Shown here in pieces: positions 24,901 to 36,206 of a stretch of DNA of 64,000 nucleotides (its first letter is position 1; each line of letters begins with the position of its first letter). The stretch is from Mansonella perstans (lineage: Eukaryota; Nematoda; Chromadorea; Rhabditida; Onchocercidae): contig JBAMDO010000561.1 in assembly GCA_037074765.1 (NCBI GenBank), forward strand, positions 1 to 64,000, given 5' to 3'. The notes under the pieces are model-generated. The model searched no databases, was not told the DNA's origin, and saw nothing but the letters and a program-made list of their open reading frames with translations. The position numbers and the translations under genes are program-made.

Positions 24901-27900
24901 TTGTGCCTGCATGAGAGTCTGCTGGAGACATATATGCCATCACCAGCAAAGCTGGGAACCTGATAAGAAGAGTGCGCAAGCTTCTTTTTCAGACAAGGCG
25001 TTATCCGCAAAACAAATGAACAGAAATTAAGCGATCGATCGGTTGCTAGCCTAATAAATGATTAACGAGCTTATAATTCAGGCTAAAAGGCTTGTATATT
25101 AATAGATCATCAAATATAAGCCATAGAATGCTGTTTAAATATATTTACTTGCCGTTATCTTGTGATATTTAATAACTTACCAATACAATTTAAATTCTAA
25201 TTTAAACTTTTCCCTCATTATTAACTGAGATCGTGCAGTTTGCTGCAAATAAATTTATCCATTAAAATTTACCATCATCTCAATTAATAGAAAATCAATT
25301 GATCTAAATAAAGCATTTTCAATATAAATGTAATTTAAATTTTCAAGGATGAAAGTAAAGCATCATTCTTGTACACTTTAACGGCTTGCAATCAATCGTC
25401 GAGACAAAATGAAAAGCCTATGATTAATGTATGATTTTATTTATTTCCAACAATTTCCATTTTTAATTAATAAAATTTCTTTAATTATTTTTTGACAGTA
25501 ATAAAATAATTATGAATAAACTGATTGACTTTTTTTTCTTGCAATCTATCCTTTGATTAATTAATTTATTTGATTGAAGTAAAGTATTTTCAAACGCAAA
25601 TCTTTAGGAAGCATTTGTTTGTGCAATGCCTAAAAATTGTACTGATCTACCGCAACCTGTATGTGATAGCAATGGTGATTGGCATAGGTTCGTTTAGCAG
25701 AGCTATTTCGTTAATTTTTAAATTGCTAAATTTCATTGACAGTTAAAATTTTTTTTTTCTTTTTGCAGAAATCAGTGCAGTTTTTTACGCGCGCAATGCA
25801 TTGCTGCACAAAGTGGAAAAGACTTTCTGTCGTTGGTTGATGACAAATTTTGCATCGCCAAAAATAGCAACAAAGATGCTAAGAAAGGTCATAGTTTAAA
25901 AAAAAAAATTCACTGTCAATAAAGCATTCATAATTAATATCTAAAAAAAGTTCATGATAATTGTTCGAATGAGAAAAAAAAACTTCATTATCAAATATGA
26001 AATTAATCTTTAAATGTGATAAAAAACTTTTCTACTCCTTTTCTTTTATTACTTTGCATATTGTAAAAATTTTGCGTGACATTTCACATAAATGTTTCAC
26101 GTAAAATTCAACTTTTTTTTTGAAGCATTACATCGTTGTTATCATCAATGTCCAGAGAATTTATCATATGAACCAATATGTGCAACAAATTTTGCAACAT
26201 ATCCAAATCGTTGTTTATTTCAAAATGCACAGTGTCGTGATAAAAGTATAAACAAATTATACTATGGTCAGTTTGATAATTTAAAAATTAAACATTAAAT
26301 TAAAGAAAAAACGAAATTATTTTGATTCGCATTTATCATTTGGAAATATTTCATAATGATAATAGGATGAAAAAAAAGAAAAGCAAGAAAACGAAAGAAA
26401 TAAATAAACAAATGCAAAATATGCTTTTCTTTCCATTACTAATTATTAAAGCTTTTGTAGCGACAGGAACTTGAATAATTGAAATTTTTCTAAGAAATGC
26501 TTTAAATAATATTAATTTCATACCTTTTTTCTCTTTTTCATATTTTTGATAAATTATTTTTTGTGCATTTTTAGTTTTGCTTTTTTACCATATAAAATTA
26601 TTTTTTGATTTCTTTTTCAAATCCAGGTTAATTGATTATTTAATTTGTAATTATGTACAGGTGAATGTCGTGATTGTTTGACACTAAATTGCAATAAGAC
26701 AACAAAACTGAATGTGGACGAGGACAATGACTTAGATTCGAATTTCATCTGTGATCAAGCCGGTCGTACGAAGCGAAAATGTGAATTTGAAATGTTACGT
26801 TGTATTTATGAGCGCAAAAATGGTTACAACATAACCGTCGCATATGTTAATTTTTAAATTTTATTCGTTTTAAAAATGTACAAATATGATTTGAGAGTTT
26901 TCTTTGCACGAGAAGTGAAGGGAGAGAATCGAGAAAGTAAGAAAAGAGCAGAGAAGTGGGAAAAAAAAGTATAGAATAAAATATTAGAATATATGCAGCA
27001 AAATTACCCATATTTAAATATGGATAATTAATTTTCACAGTGAAAATTTTATTTGTTAATTGTTACAGAAATTAGTGATGCAGTGAAAATTGTAAAAGTT
27101 AAAAAAAAGCAAACAGTTTGCAGTTTTTTTGATAAAACTTACCAAAAGTGAAATTCAAATCGAAATATCAAACAATAATATTTGGAATTGAATTAATTAG
27201 TAGTAATTAATTTGTTCGATTGAAATATGAATGAACTAATGCATGAATATATATATCAAATGATTATTTCAAGAAAAAAAATGATTATTAATTATTTCAA
27301 TTCTTTTTACAACAGAAGTAAATTTTTAATTAGCTAGTAAAGTAAGTTTTTTCAAGCAACTGTCCGTTTAATTTGCCATTAATTAGTTGAAATTATTAAT
27401 TAATTGAAATTCGCGAGACAAAAATTTGGATTTAATTTTTTCAATTTTTTAAATAATTATGTTAACTTTTGCAGTGGAAAAAAATTTTCAATTGATCAAT
27501 GGTTTTTTTTTTGAAAATTTGCTTTATTCTTTCAAATATTGTTTCTTATAGCGATATATAACTCATTAACTTATTTAAATTTATTTCTTTTGTACTTTAA
27601 TACTTTTATATGTAAACATCATAAGCTAATTAATCAATCTTCAAAAAAAGTCTTCATTAAAATTAATTCCAAATTAAATTAATTAAATAATGGGTTTAAA
27701 AGAAAAAAATTTTTTTTTTTGCAGAATGGCCGATGTTGTCCAACCAAAGATACATGTGAGCAATTATCGTTTGATGGTGACAAAATTGAATTGAAATCAC
27801 ACGGACCAGTTTGTGATTCTGAAAATGTCACTCATTCAAATCGTTGTCTCTTTGAGGTTTTCATCAAATTGATAATAATTTGCTTATAAGGTTCTTTATT

Positions 27901-30900
27901 GAAGAAAATTCAAAATAAACTTTTTTTTCAGAAAAGTAAAATTATGGATTTAATTCTAATTGATGCCTATTTGTTTTGGTAATGGTTTCTTGGCACTTTT
28001 TTTTCTTTCAAATCGATTATACCACAAATAATTCTTGCAGGTGCATAAATGTCGTGCAGAGAAAATTGAACATCGCAGGGTGACACTGTCAAATGCAAAT
28101 GGCGGCTGTTCGGCAACATCTAATCTAGATGTCCAGAATTTATCACAAGGCATCAGTAATTATTATTACTGCGCTATAATTTATTTTTGATAATAAAAAA
28201 AGTTTTGAAATTATTTTCCACATTTATTGTACAATATGTAAAATATTAAAAAACTATGAAATTTTTTAGATTCAGTAATTAATTAATTATCATTTAAATC
28301 CAACACTTAACTAATTATTATTTAGACCCAATAAGTAATCAGTTATCATCAAGGCAGTTTAAAAAAAAAAAGTTGTAATTTTTTAAAATTAAGCTATTAA
28401 ATTTTAAACAAAAAAATTTTCCAGATATAAATGAAGCAATGAATTACTGTAATAAAAGTATTGAATGTGATACAAACTATGAACCAATTTGTGGCACAGA
28501 TGGAATTACGTATGTCAATCGGTGTCGTTTGATTAAAACACGATGTTATAATAAGTGTGTTCATCTATTCAATTTGTCCAGCTTTAATTATTTTCAGTGA
28601 AAAATTTGAGAAAATGAAAATAAATAAATAATTAGTTGCAGGATATTAATTGAATCTGCTGTTCGTTAATTTGGATTAATTAATTAATTAAAACGACAAA
28701 AAATTTGAAATTACATTATTGTGATGTACAATATTAAATTAATAAACAATTACAACAAAAAAATCTTAGTAAAAATTTTTAAACAAGAAATTAACTAAGT
28801 TAACATAATTGATTAATTATTTAAATTAAATAAGAAATGTTCTTCTTTGAAGAACATTGCTGCCCGCTTATAACGGTGAATGTTGCATAAATCGATGTGA
28901 ACAATATTGGGCACCTGTTTGTGATAACAATAATGTTACTCATTTAGTAAGTTAATTTGTAAAAAAAAGAAATTTTAAATTTTAATCAATAATTTATTCA
29001 ATATTTTTTGAACTCTTTTATTTTAATAATACTTATTGTAACTAATTATTTTGCAGAATTTATGTATGTTTAACATGCAAAATTGCATTGCTACACGACG
29101 TAATGATCAGCAATTATTGCGAATTATTAGCCATACAGTATGTCCAAATGATGCATGCAGCATGCCATGCATGCCAGATGATTATCAACCTGTTTGCGCA
29201 TCAAATGGTTCGTTGGAAAAATTTTCTTCACCACACGAACTGGCTGACTTTTAACAAATCAATTTTTTTAATTTTATAAATAAGAAAAAAAAATTTTATC
29301 CAATTTCAGAAATAAACAGAAAGAAAATTAAAATTTTAAAACTAAAAAAAGCGACACTTTTTTTTGCATGCATTTAATTTTAATGCATTATGTTGTCATG
29401 AAATTATTAATTTGCATAAATTTTATCGTATAATGTTAAAAAGCAGGAAATATCTATTTTTTTTGATAATAAACAAATGTTGATAATGATTGATTGATTG
29501 ATTGATTGATTGACTGATTAATTGATTGATTGATTGATTGCTTCGTGAACAAAAAAAAGCATTTATTATTGGTAGAATTATTTGCTAGGTATAACATATC
29601 GTAATGAATGTGAATTAAACAGTGTAATTTGTGCACTTGACAAGCAAACTGATCGATTGGATTTGATGCAAAATGCTGAAGCGAAATTGGAACTTGATTA
29701 TATCGGTTAGATAAAATTAGTTACATTATTTATGTTCCGGTTAAAAACTTCCGGGATTGATTAATGATTTTCGGAAAATAGGAAAAAAACAACAGAGAAA
29801 TGTGTACAAAATGTTTTTGTTTGATGAAAGTACAATTTGGAAATTTCACAATTAAGCATCTTAAAGTTTTTGGAAAGTTTAATTTAAAATTTCTCTTCTT
29901 TTAAACTTATAAATGAAATAAAGTATTTGAGGAGAATGCTGTGAGGAAAATACTGCAAAATGTGATGATAATGACAATGTTGTACCAATTTGTGATAGCG
30001 AAGGACATACGCATAAAAATATTTGTGAATATGAATGGAACGCATGTCTTTCACGTAAACGTTTCCGGACCAATCTAACAATTCGTTACTTGGGAGAGTG
30101 TTGTCTGGATAATTGTCAACACGAACCAAAATCCAAAATGTCAGCACTTTGTGATGATGCACAAACAACTCACGATAGTTGGTGCAAATTTAGGTACTAA
30201 TTACTAACATTCTTTATTATGAAATACATTCCGATTCACATTCATAATATTCACATTATCCGATTCATATCCATAATATTCACAGAACGTGCTGGATAAT
30301 TTTTGAACTTCTGCATATTTATTTGTTGCTAAATTCAATTAATTTATTTGCTTGATCAAATTTTGCAAATTTTTCAATTCACACAGCATTGATTTGAGCA
30401 TCGATGTTGCAATTAATTTATAGCTTATCTAAGATTGAAATTGAAATGTTTGAATGATCCTTAAAGGTTTTTTTTTTTTTTTTTTTTAGGAAATACCAAA
30501 TTAAATTTTTAAGATTAGCACAGTGTGAATCGCATCGCTTTCACAATCGTACACTACAAGTAGCATATTTGGGTGAATGTTGTCCAACATCATATGGCGA
30601 ATATTGCACAAACAGTGGACCAATATGTGATACTGAGAGCATGACACATCAGAATTTATGTGCCTTCTGGCACAAACAATGTCTGATGAATCGAACGGAA
30701 CAAAAATTAATTAACATCGCTTATTATGGTAAGTTTATTTAGAAATTAACTAATACTTCATTTTATGGTAAGTTTATTGTAAATATGAGAAAAATTAGAA
30801 AAAAGGTTTACAAATACATTTTAACATTTTAAAATAAAATTTAGATTAATAGAATTATTTGTGCGTGAAAAAAAATTGCTCATCTAAGTAAATAATTTAA

Positions 30901-31387
30901 ATAATTATGTGAGACATACGTAATAATTTTTTTTAATAAATTTTTTGGTCAATGTTGCACTAAGGACAATTACTGTGACAATGATCGAGAAGCAGTATGT
31001 GATCAGCACGGAGTAGTTTATCCTAACCGGTGTTATTTCAATTCAAAAAAGTGCTTTTTAGAAAAGATGTTTGTGTTTTTTTCTTTTTTTCTTAATATGA
31101 AGTTTTAATTGTAGCAATTTTTTTGATTAGAATTGAAAATTTGAAAATTTAACAAAAAGTAAAACAATGTAAAAAAACCATGATTCGTGGTAATATCTTT
31201 TATTTTTTTGTTTAAAATTTTAAAAATTGAAATTTCGAAAAAATTTAATTTTTTTTTCTTGACAATAAAAAGTGACACAATTTACTTTTTAAGCAAAAAT
31301 TTCAGAAGTAATACGACATTACTACTCAGTGAATGTCAACGAAGTGTCGAACTGCAATTTGCTAACACCACTGCAAAGACCACATAA
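21976..31387 (+). CDS. Secreted protein with 13 Kazal-like repeats
   Basis: Seventeen exons: 21976-22311, 22450-22758, 23384-23494, 25608-25687, 25769-25887, 26126-26266, 26661-26845, 27725-27856, 28041-28155, 28425-28554, 28853-28946, 29057-29207, 29589-29705, 29932-30193, 30490-30728, 30948-31068, 31306-31387. The sum is 2724 bases, or 907 aa, with all phases matching. The N terminus has a hydrophobic segment (ISTVIATLLVIPILVIL), a signal peptide or anchor, then a Ser/Thr-rich stretch. From about residue 147 the core motif PVCD...(T)(Y/H)xNxCxFxxxxC recurs 13 times; the most typical is EPICGTDGITYVNRC. Kazal domains are disulphide-rich folds that inhibit serine proteases or bind ligands in extracellular proteins. 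Introns often cut between the PVCD half and the NxC half. The start of exon 2 could instead be at about 22489. The intron before exon 16 lacks an AG acceptor (see findings). Target proteases cannot be predicted. Confidence 0.87.
23510..25035. mobile_element. GC-elevated insert in a Kazal-gene intron, possibly a decayed element
   Basis: About 1.5 kb inside intron 3 of the Kazal gene has much higher GC content and fewer homopolymers than the DNA on both sides, with sharp edges near 23510 and 25035. All six frames are interrupted; the longest frame is 60 codons (24445-24627). An internal near-duplication of about 60 bp is at 24149-24240. I could not match any frame to a named transposon protein, so classing it as a mobile element is inference from composition and location. 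Confidence 0.35.
29487..29540. repeat. (TGAT)n microsatellite
   Basis: A tetranucleotide repeat of about 13 units with two interruptions (TGACTGATTAAT), in intron 12 of the Kazal gene. Confidence 0.9.
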
Positions 31388-32693
31388 ATCGATCAGAAAT
31401 TGCCTTTATTATATTTGCGACAAATTTATTTATTCGATTCTCTTTTTAAGTTAATACTTAGTGAATGATTTATTTGCACTGAAAAAGGAAATGTTTTTGA
31501 TAATTTATTAATTTGAAAAATATTAAAAATTTTTTGTTTTTTGTTAATTATTAACTGATATTCTTTCTCGTTATTTTCTTATTTTTTTTTGTTCTGTTTT
31601 CAAAAATTTCTTCCTGTAAAGATTTTACTGTTATAAGCCAGTAAAATTGTTCAAAATTGTTTACATAAAAAATGATTTAAACATATAAAAAATGATGCAA
31701 AATACTTTACATAAAAAATGAGTGTTACTTAATTGTACACTAAATGCTTTTAAGCAATTTTTTTAAATTGTTCTGCTTGTGTAATAGAAATTTTTAATTG
31801 CAAAAAAAAAATTGAAAAAAAATTTTAATTGAAATATTTGAATTATTATTATTATCATAAACATTTTTAATTCGAGCAAACATTAAACTTGTAGGATGAA
31901 AATTTGTGCGCACTGAAAATTTTCATTTTAATCTTTCATTGACTTATATTCTATTATTCAAGTGTTCTAGTTCTGATCTATTTCAGTTGCATGAGAAAAA
32001 TGCAAAAAAAATCACTAACAGAACAATCATACATAATTCAACATGATAGTAGATAAAGTTTTTTATTAATCAATTAATTTTTTTTCTGCAATAAGTTAGG
32101 TTTAAGCCTAGGCATATAGGCTTTTGCTTAACTCAATTCATAAATGGAAGAGAAAAAGTGAAGCAAACGTTCTCATATAATTTTGCACATGATTTTAGAA
32201 TGCTAATTTTAAATTAAACGATAATTTTGAAATAGGAATGCTACGAAAAAGCATAGGTAAAAGTTTTCAAGTAACAAATATGTATAGAGTGCAATGTAGA
32301 TATTTGATGATTGTAGGGATTTTTTTTAAATTAATGAACTTTTTGAGTAATTTATTCAAAAAAGATTTTTTGAACAATTTTTTTTTTTTTTAGAAATAGT
32401 TTTTAATTACAATTGCAGCTATGGAGATAATTATATTTAAAAATTTTTTACTTTATAAGTTTTTTTAAAAGAAAAAAATTTTCGAATAATTTTAAAAGGC
32501 TGACTAATTCTGAAATTATTTCTGAAGAGTATTAAACGATTGACAATAAGTATTTTCAAATTTTCTTCGGAGTTTTTAGCATTTGAAAATTGCTCGAAAT
32601 TTAATTAGGCAATTTTCAGTAATTTTAACTAAAATTAAAGAAAGTGAGGAGAAAAAATTTTGATGGAATTATTCATTGCTGATTTTTATTTAT

Positions 32694-32825
32694 CCCTCAC
32701 TTAATTCACTGATAACAAATTTCTTTCTCCTCTACTTAATTCACCGATAACGAATTTCTTTCTTCTCCACTTAATTCACTGATAACGAATTTCTTTCGCT
32801 TAATTCGTTGATAAAGAATTTCTTG
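32694..32825. repeat. 35-bp tandem repeat, nearly four copies
   Basis: Units built on CTTAATTCACTGATAACGAA followed by TTTCTTTC. The TAATTC core starts at 32702, 32737, 32772 and 32801, giving two exact 35-bp steps and a final shortened one of 29 bp. Confidence 0.85.
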
Positions 32826-34259
32826 CTTATCGACCTGTTATTTCCTTAATTGCTGTTGTGCAAATAAATACACATCACTTGCATATATAAATATTTCACA
32901 TCAACGAATGATTCATAAAATTTGGATTGGAGAAGCTTCTTTTTTTGTTAATGTCATATCATAATTAGATAAATTCAACAATCAATTCAATTTTGAATTT
33001 AAGTTTGAATTTAAACTCAAAAAAGGTTTTTGAAGAAAGAGGAAAAATGTACGAAAGAAAGAACAAACTTTTTTCGATGTCATAGGTATCATATGAATCA
33101 ATAGAAAAATTCGATGAGTGTTCCAGAAGGATTCGCAAATTTGTTCGATTGCATAATTAAGAAATGTATTTATGTTAATAGCATTAGAAATAATTATGTG
33201 AAAACAATTAAAATTTTTTCCACTTAATTAAATTCTGTTTTTTTTTTCAATAAAACAAGTCTGTTGTTCTTTCAAATTCAAATTTTTTTTAAATTAGTTT
33301 TTCAAGTTTTAATACGATTAGTTTTTTGAAGGAGGGTTGCTCTTTTTTTTTAACAGTATAATTAAGTGAATTATAGATTCAATTTAAATTTTGAATTTTG
33401 ACTTTCAATTTAATTTTAATATTCACGAAATATTTTACAGTTAATTTAGCAATACGACGTAAAAATTAAAATTAACGAAACATTGAATGGATGGAAAAAT
33501 TTAGAGAGAAGATAATTATCTTGTAAAAGATAAATTAAAAGTTAATTTAGTATTTAATTAAATATTTAATTAGATGCTATGCTTGTTTGTATGATATTTG
33601 CATTTCTTTTTTTGCTTCTAGCAATCATACTAAATCCTAAAAAGAGTTAATTTTAGTAATCATTTAGATTACGAAATATTAATTGTTAGAACTGTGTGTG
33701 TCAGTTAATTAGCTTTATAATTCATAATTAATACTTTCTTCTTATTACTTATCACAGTATGATTTCTCTTATCTCTTTTCGCTTGAAATCACAAAAAATT
33801 TGATGAACTGATAAAAGAAATGTAATTGTAACACTAGCTGTTAACTTTTAGTAATTTTTAAAATGAATTATAAAATTTTAGAAATGTAAATTATTAAAAA
33901 TATATTAATTGACTGTACAATTTACAAATTAATTTTCCGCTTAAAACTACTGATAAATTGATAAAAAAGATAATTTTCATCGATGATAATGTATCTATTC
34001 GGATCTCTGCCACATTACTCTTCAATTTCTGTGCTTATTCTGCTGCATCCAGTCTACTCATATTCCACTCTATTTTCTTCAACTCTTTATTCTCTCTCCT
34101 CCTCCTCTTCCATTTATCTTCTCTTTTTCACACCACTCACCGTCACAAACAACAATAAGGCTCATTCCTCACTCCGTACGACTTCATCCCTTGCTCCATT
34201 GTGATTCCAGCGACGACATTGATCCATCATTGCCTGCTAGTTGCATAGTTTCGCACATT

Positions 34260-34725
34260 AAGCCTTATCCCATTTGGGCAGTTGTTGTCCTATGGCTTGC
34301 AAAAGATTTCAGTACAGCCAAAAAGTTTTTTCAAATTTTATTCAGTTTGGTTAGACCTTATTTGTTGTTTCAAATAGTTGGCCGCTGGAGTTCGCAGTTG
34401 GCTCGCTTCATTCTAGGCCTTATACCATGTGGGCAGTTGTTATCCTATGGCCTGCAAAAGATTTCAGTACAGCCAAAAAGTTTTTTCAAATTTTATTCAG
34501 TTTGGTTAGACCTTATTTGTTGTTTCAAATAGTTGGCCGCTGGAGTTCGCAGTTGGCTCGCTTCATTCTAGGCCTTATACCATGTGGGCAGTTGTTATCC
34601 TATGGCCTGCAAAAGATTTCAGTACAGCCAAAAAGTTTTTTCAAATTTTATTCAGTTTAGTTAGACGTCATTTGTTGTTTCAAATAATTAACTGCTGAAG
34701 TTTGCAGTTAGCTCGCTTTATTCTA
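34260..34725. repeat. 154-bp tandem repeat, three copies
   Basis: A satellite-like array with an exact 154-bp period; the string TGCAAAAGATTTCAGTACAG recurs at about 34299, 34453 and 34607. The second copy is almost identical to the following unit, while the outer edges of the array are more diverged. The period is not a multiple of three, so the open frames across the array are accidental. Flanks are ordinary AT-rich DNA. Filarial genomes carry species-specific tandem families of similar unit length; I do not recognise this unit as one of them. Confidence 0.92.
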
Positions 34726-35179
34726 TCTTAATTTTACATTGAAATGATAGCTTAGTGAAGAAATGACAGAGGAATGAATGTTCGCTAAAATCTTCGTGTG
34801 AAATGTGCCAGCGACAGCTCCCAGTGAGCATTAGAAAATAGAAATAGTTATAGTATTTTGAAAGAAATTAATTCCAATTCAACTTACTCAGTCTTCATTT
34901 GGTGCGCTTTCCAATTCCAGTTCCATTATTTTTACTCAGTTTTGCTTAATTTTAAGCAACTGTAAACTAAGTTAAATTAACTTCAAAAGTTCAATTAACT
35001 TCAAAATTTCAAACCTTTCAAATGCCACCTAACTTTGTTCAATTCTTTGATTGATCAGAGATACTGATAATCAGATCAAATTTCCACTTATATTTTATTG
35101 CAGTATATTGAAATGATAACAATACGATCGTTGAAGTGTTCAAGACTAAGTAATATTCATCCATAATTGCTTCTTTTAC

Positions 35180-35465
35180 TTTTGTCTTATATCTGTATGA
35201 AATCAAGTTTATAACCCGGAAATACTATCGTGAAATACGAATATATCATAGAGTAAGGAAGAGAGAGAGCAAGGGAGAAAGAGAGAGAAAAAAAGCGGCA
35301 AACTTCTTAAGTAATAATAATTACTTCTGTTGGAAGATTTTCTTTCTAATTAGTTAAATTATAGATAATTTGTTAATAATTGTTTTTGTTTTATATTGTG
35401 TGAAATTAAGTTTATCAAGTGGCAATAGCGATTGTAAATAAGAATGTATTATGGAGAGAAGACAG
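35180..35465. repeat. Diverged direct repeat ending in a purine tract
   Basis: A segment at about 35187-35280 and another at about 35390-35465 share the order TATGAAATCAAGTTTAT, a CAATAGCG/AATACTATCG-like centre, AAT-rich text and GGAGAGA. They look like two old copies about 200 bp apart. Confidence 0.5.
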
Positions 35466-35877
35466 GGCAGTAATTATTCTTAATGTATCTCTTGCACATT
35501 AAAATTTCTTTTCTTTTATTTTCTAAAATTAAAGTATTATTTGTATTTCTTTTTATCTCGTGTCTCTCTTTTCATCTCATTATTTTTTATTTGTTGAATA
35601 GAAAACGAACAGTTCTTTATAATTTGAACTTTTCACTTGATTTCAGATTACTTTTCTCCAATTTTACATTGAAATTTCATATTCTGCTTAAACACTTATC
35701 ATTGCACTACTTCTTTGAATATGGAAGAAACAAGAAAAAGTTTTTTTCCCTTTTTTCTAATCATTCCTTATCAAGTTAAGTTGAAGTTGAATATTTCATC
35801 GGAATAGTGTTGAATAATTTTCAATACTTTTTAAGCTCATTCTATATAGCTTTATCAAAATTTCTCAGTCCAAAAAG

Positions 35878-36206
35878 CTCGACCTCATGACTTTACGACC
35901 TTCAAAAAAATCTTTGGCTCTGAAATGAATAAAAATATCCTCATTCACTTTCTGAATCAGGATATTTTAGGATTCATAGGATGAATACATACAAGAAGTT
36001 GACTTCCTTAGCACTATTATTCAATCTGAAATTGCTGTCTCCGACAAGTAAAGCATTTGTTGATATCTTTTGACAAAGACTTCCGCAGAAATAATGCAAA
36101 GATGCAGCTTGCTCGCAATAAGGACTTTGAAAAACACACTGAACTTTATGCTGCTAAGGCTTACTTAAGGCAATTAGATAAATCTGACAATCACATAGTT
36201 ACATAG
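35878..36206 (+). pseudogene. Wolbachia-like Rpn family nuclease/transposase fossil
   Basis: A decayed coding fragment in which three frames must be followed in order. First DFTTFKKIFGSEMNKNILIH and HFLNQDILGFIG, then EVDFLSTIIQSEIAVSDK, then MQLARNKDFEKHTELYAAK with AYLRQLDKSDN. This is the start and catalytic-core region of the Rpn family of recombination-promoting nucleases (PD-(D/E)XK putative transposases), which are abundant in Wolbachia and other Rickettsiales. Stops follow ILGFIG and SDK, at least two frameshifts are needed, and the C-terminal half is absent. No splice sites frame the pieces. It is best read as a second endosymbiont-derived insertion, and it cannot encode an active enzyme. 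Confidence 0.82.

Noticed and set aside
29487..29540. CRISPR-like repeat array
   Set aside because: It is a simple TGAT microsatellite without spacers, in a eukaryotic intron.
34191..34660. Two repeated open frames (113 and 77 codons)
   Set aside because: They arise from the 154-bp tandem repeat, whose period is not a multiple of three, and show no splice sites or homology.
35878..36206. Active transposase gene
   Set aside because: At least two frameshifts, internal stops and loss of the C-terminal half exclude a working protein.
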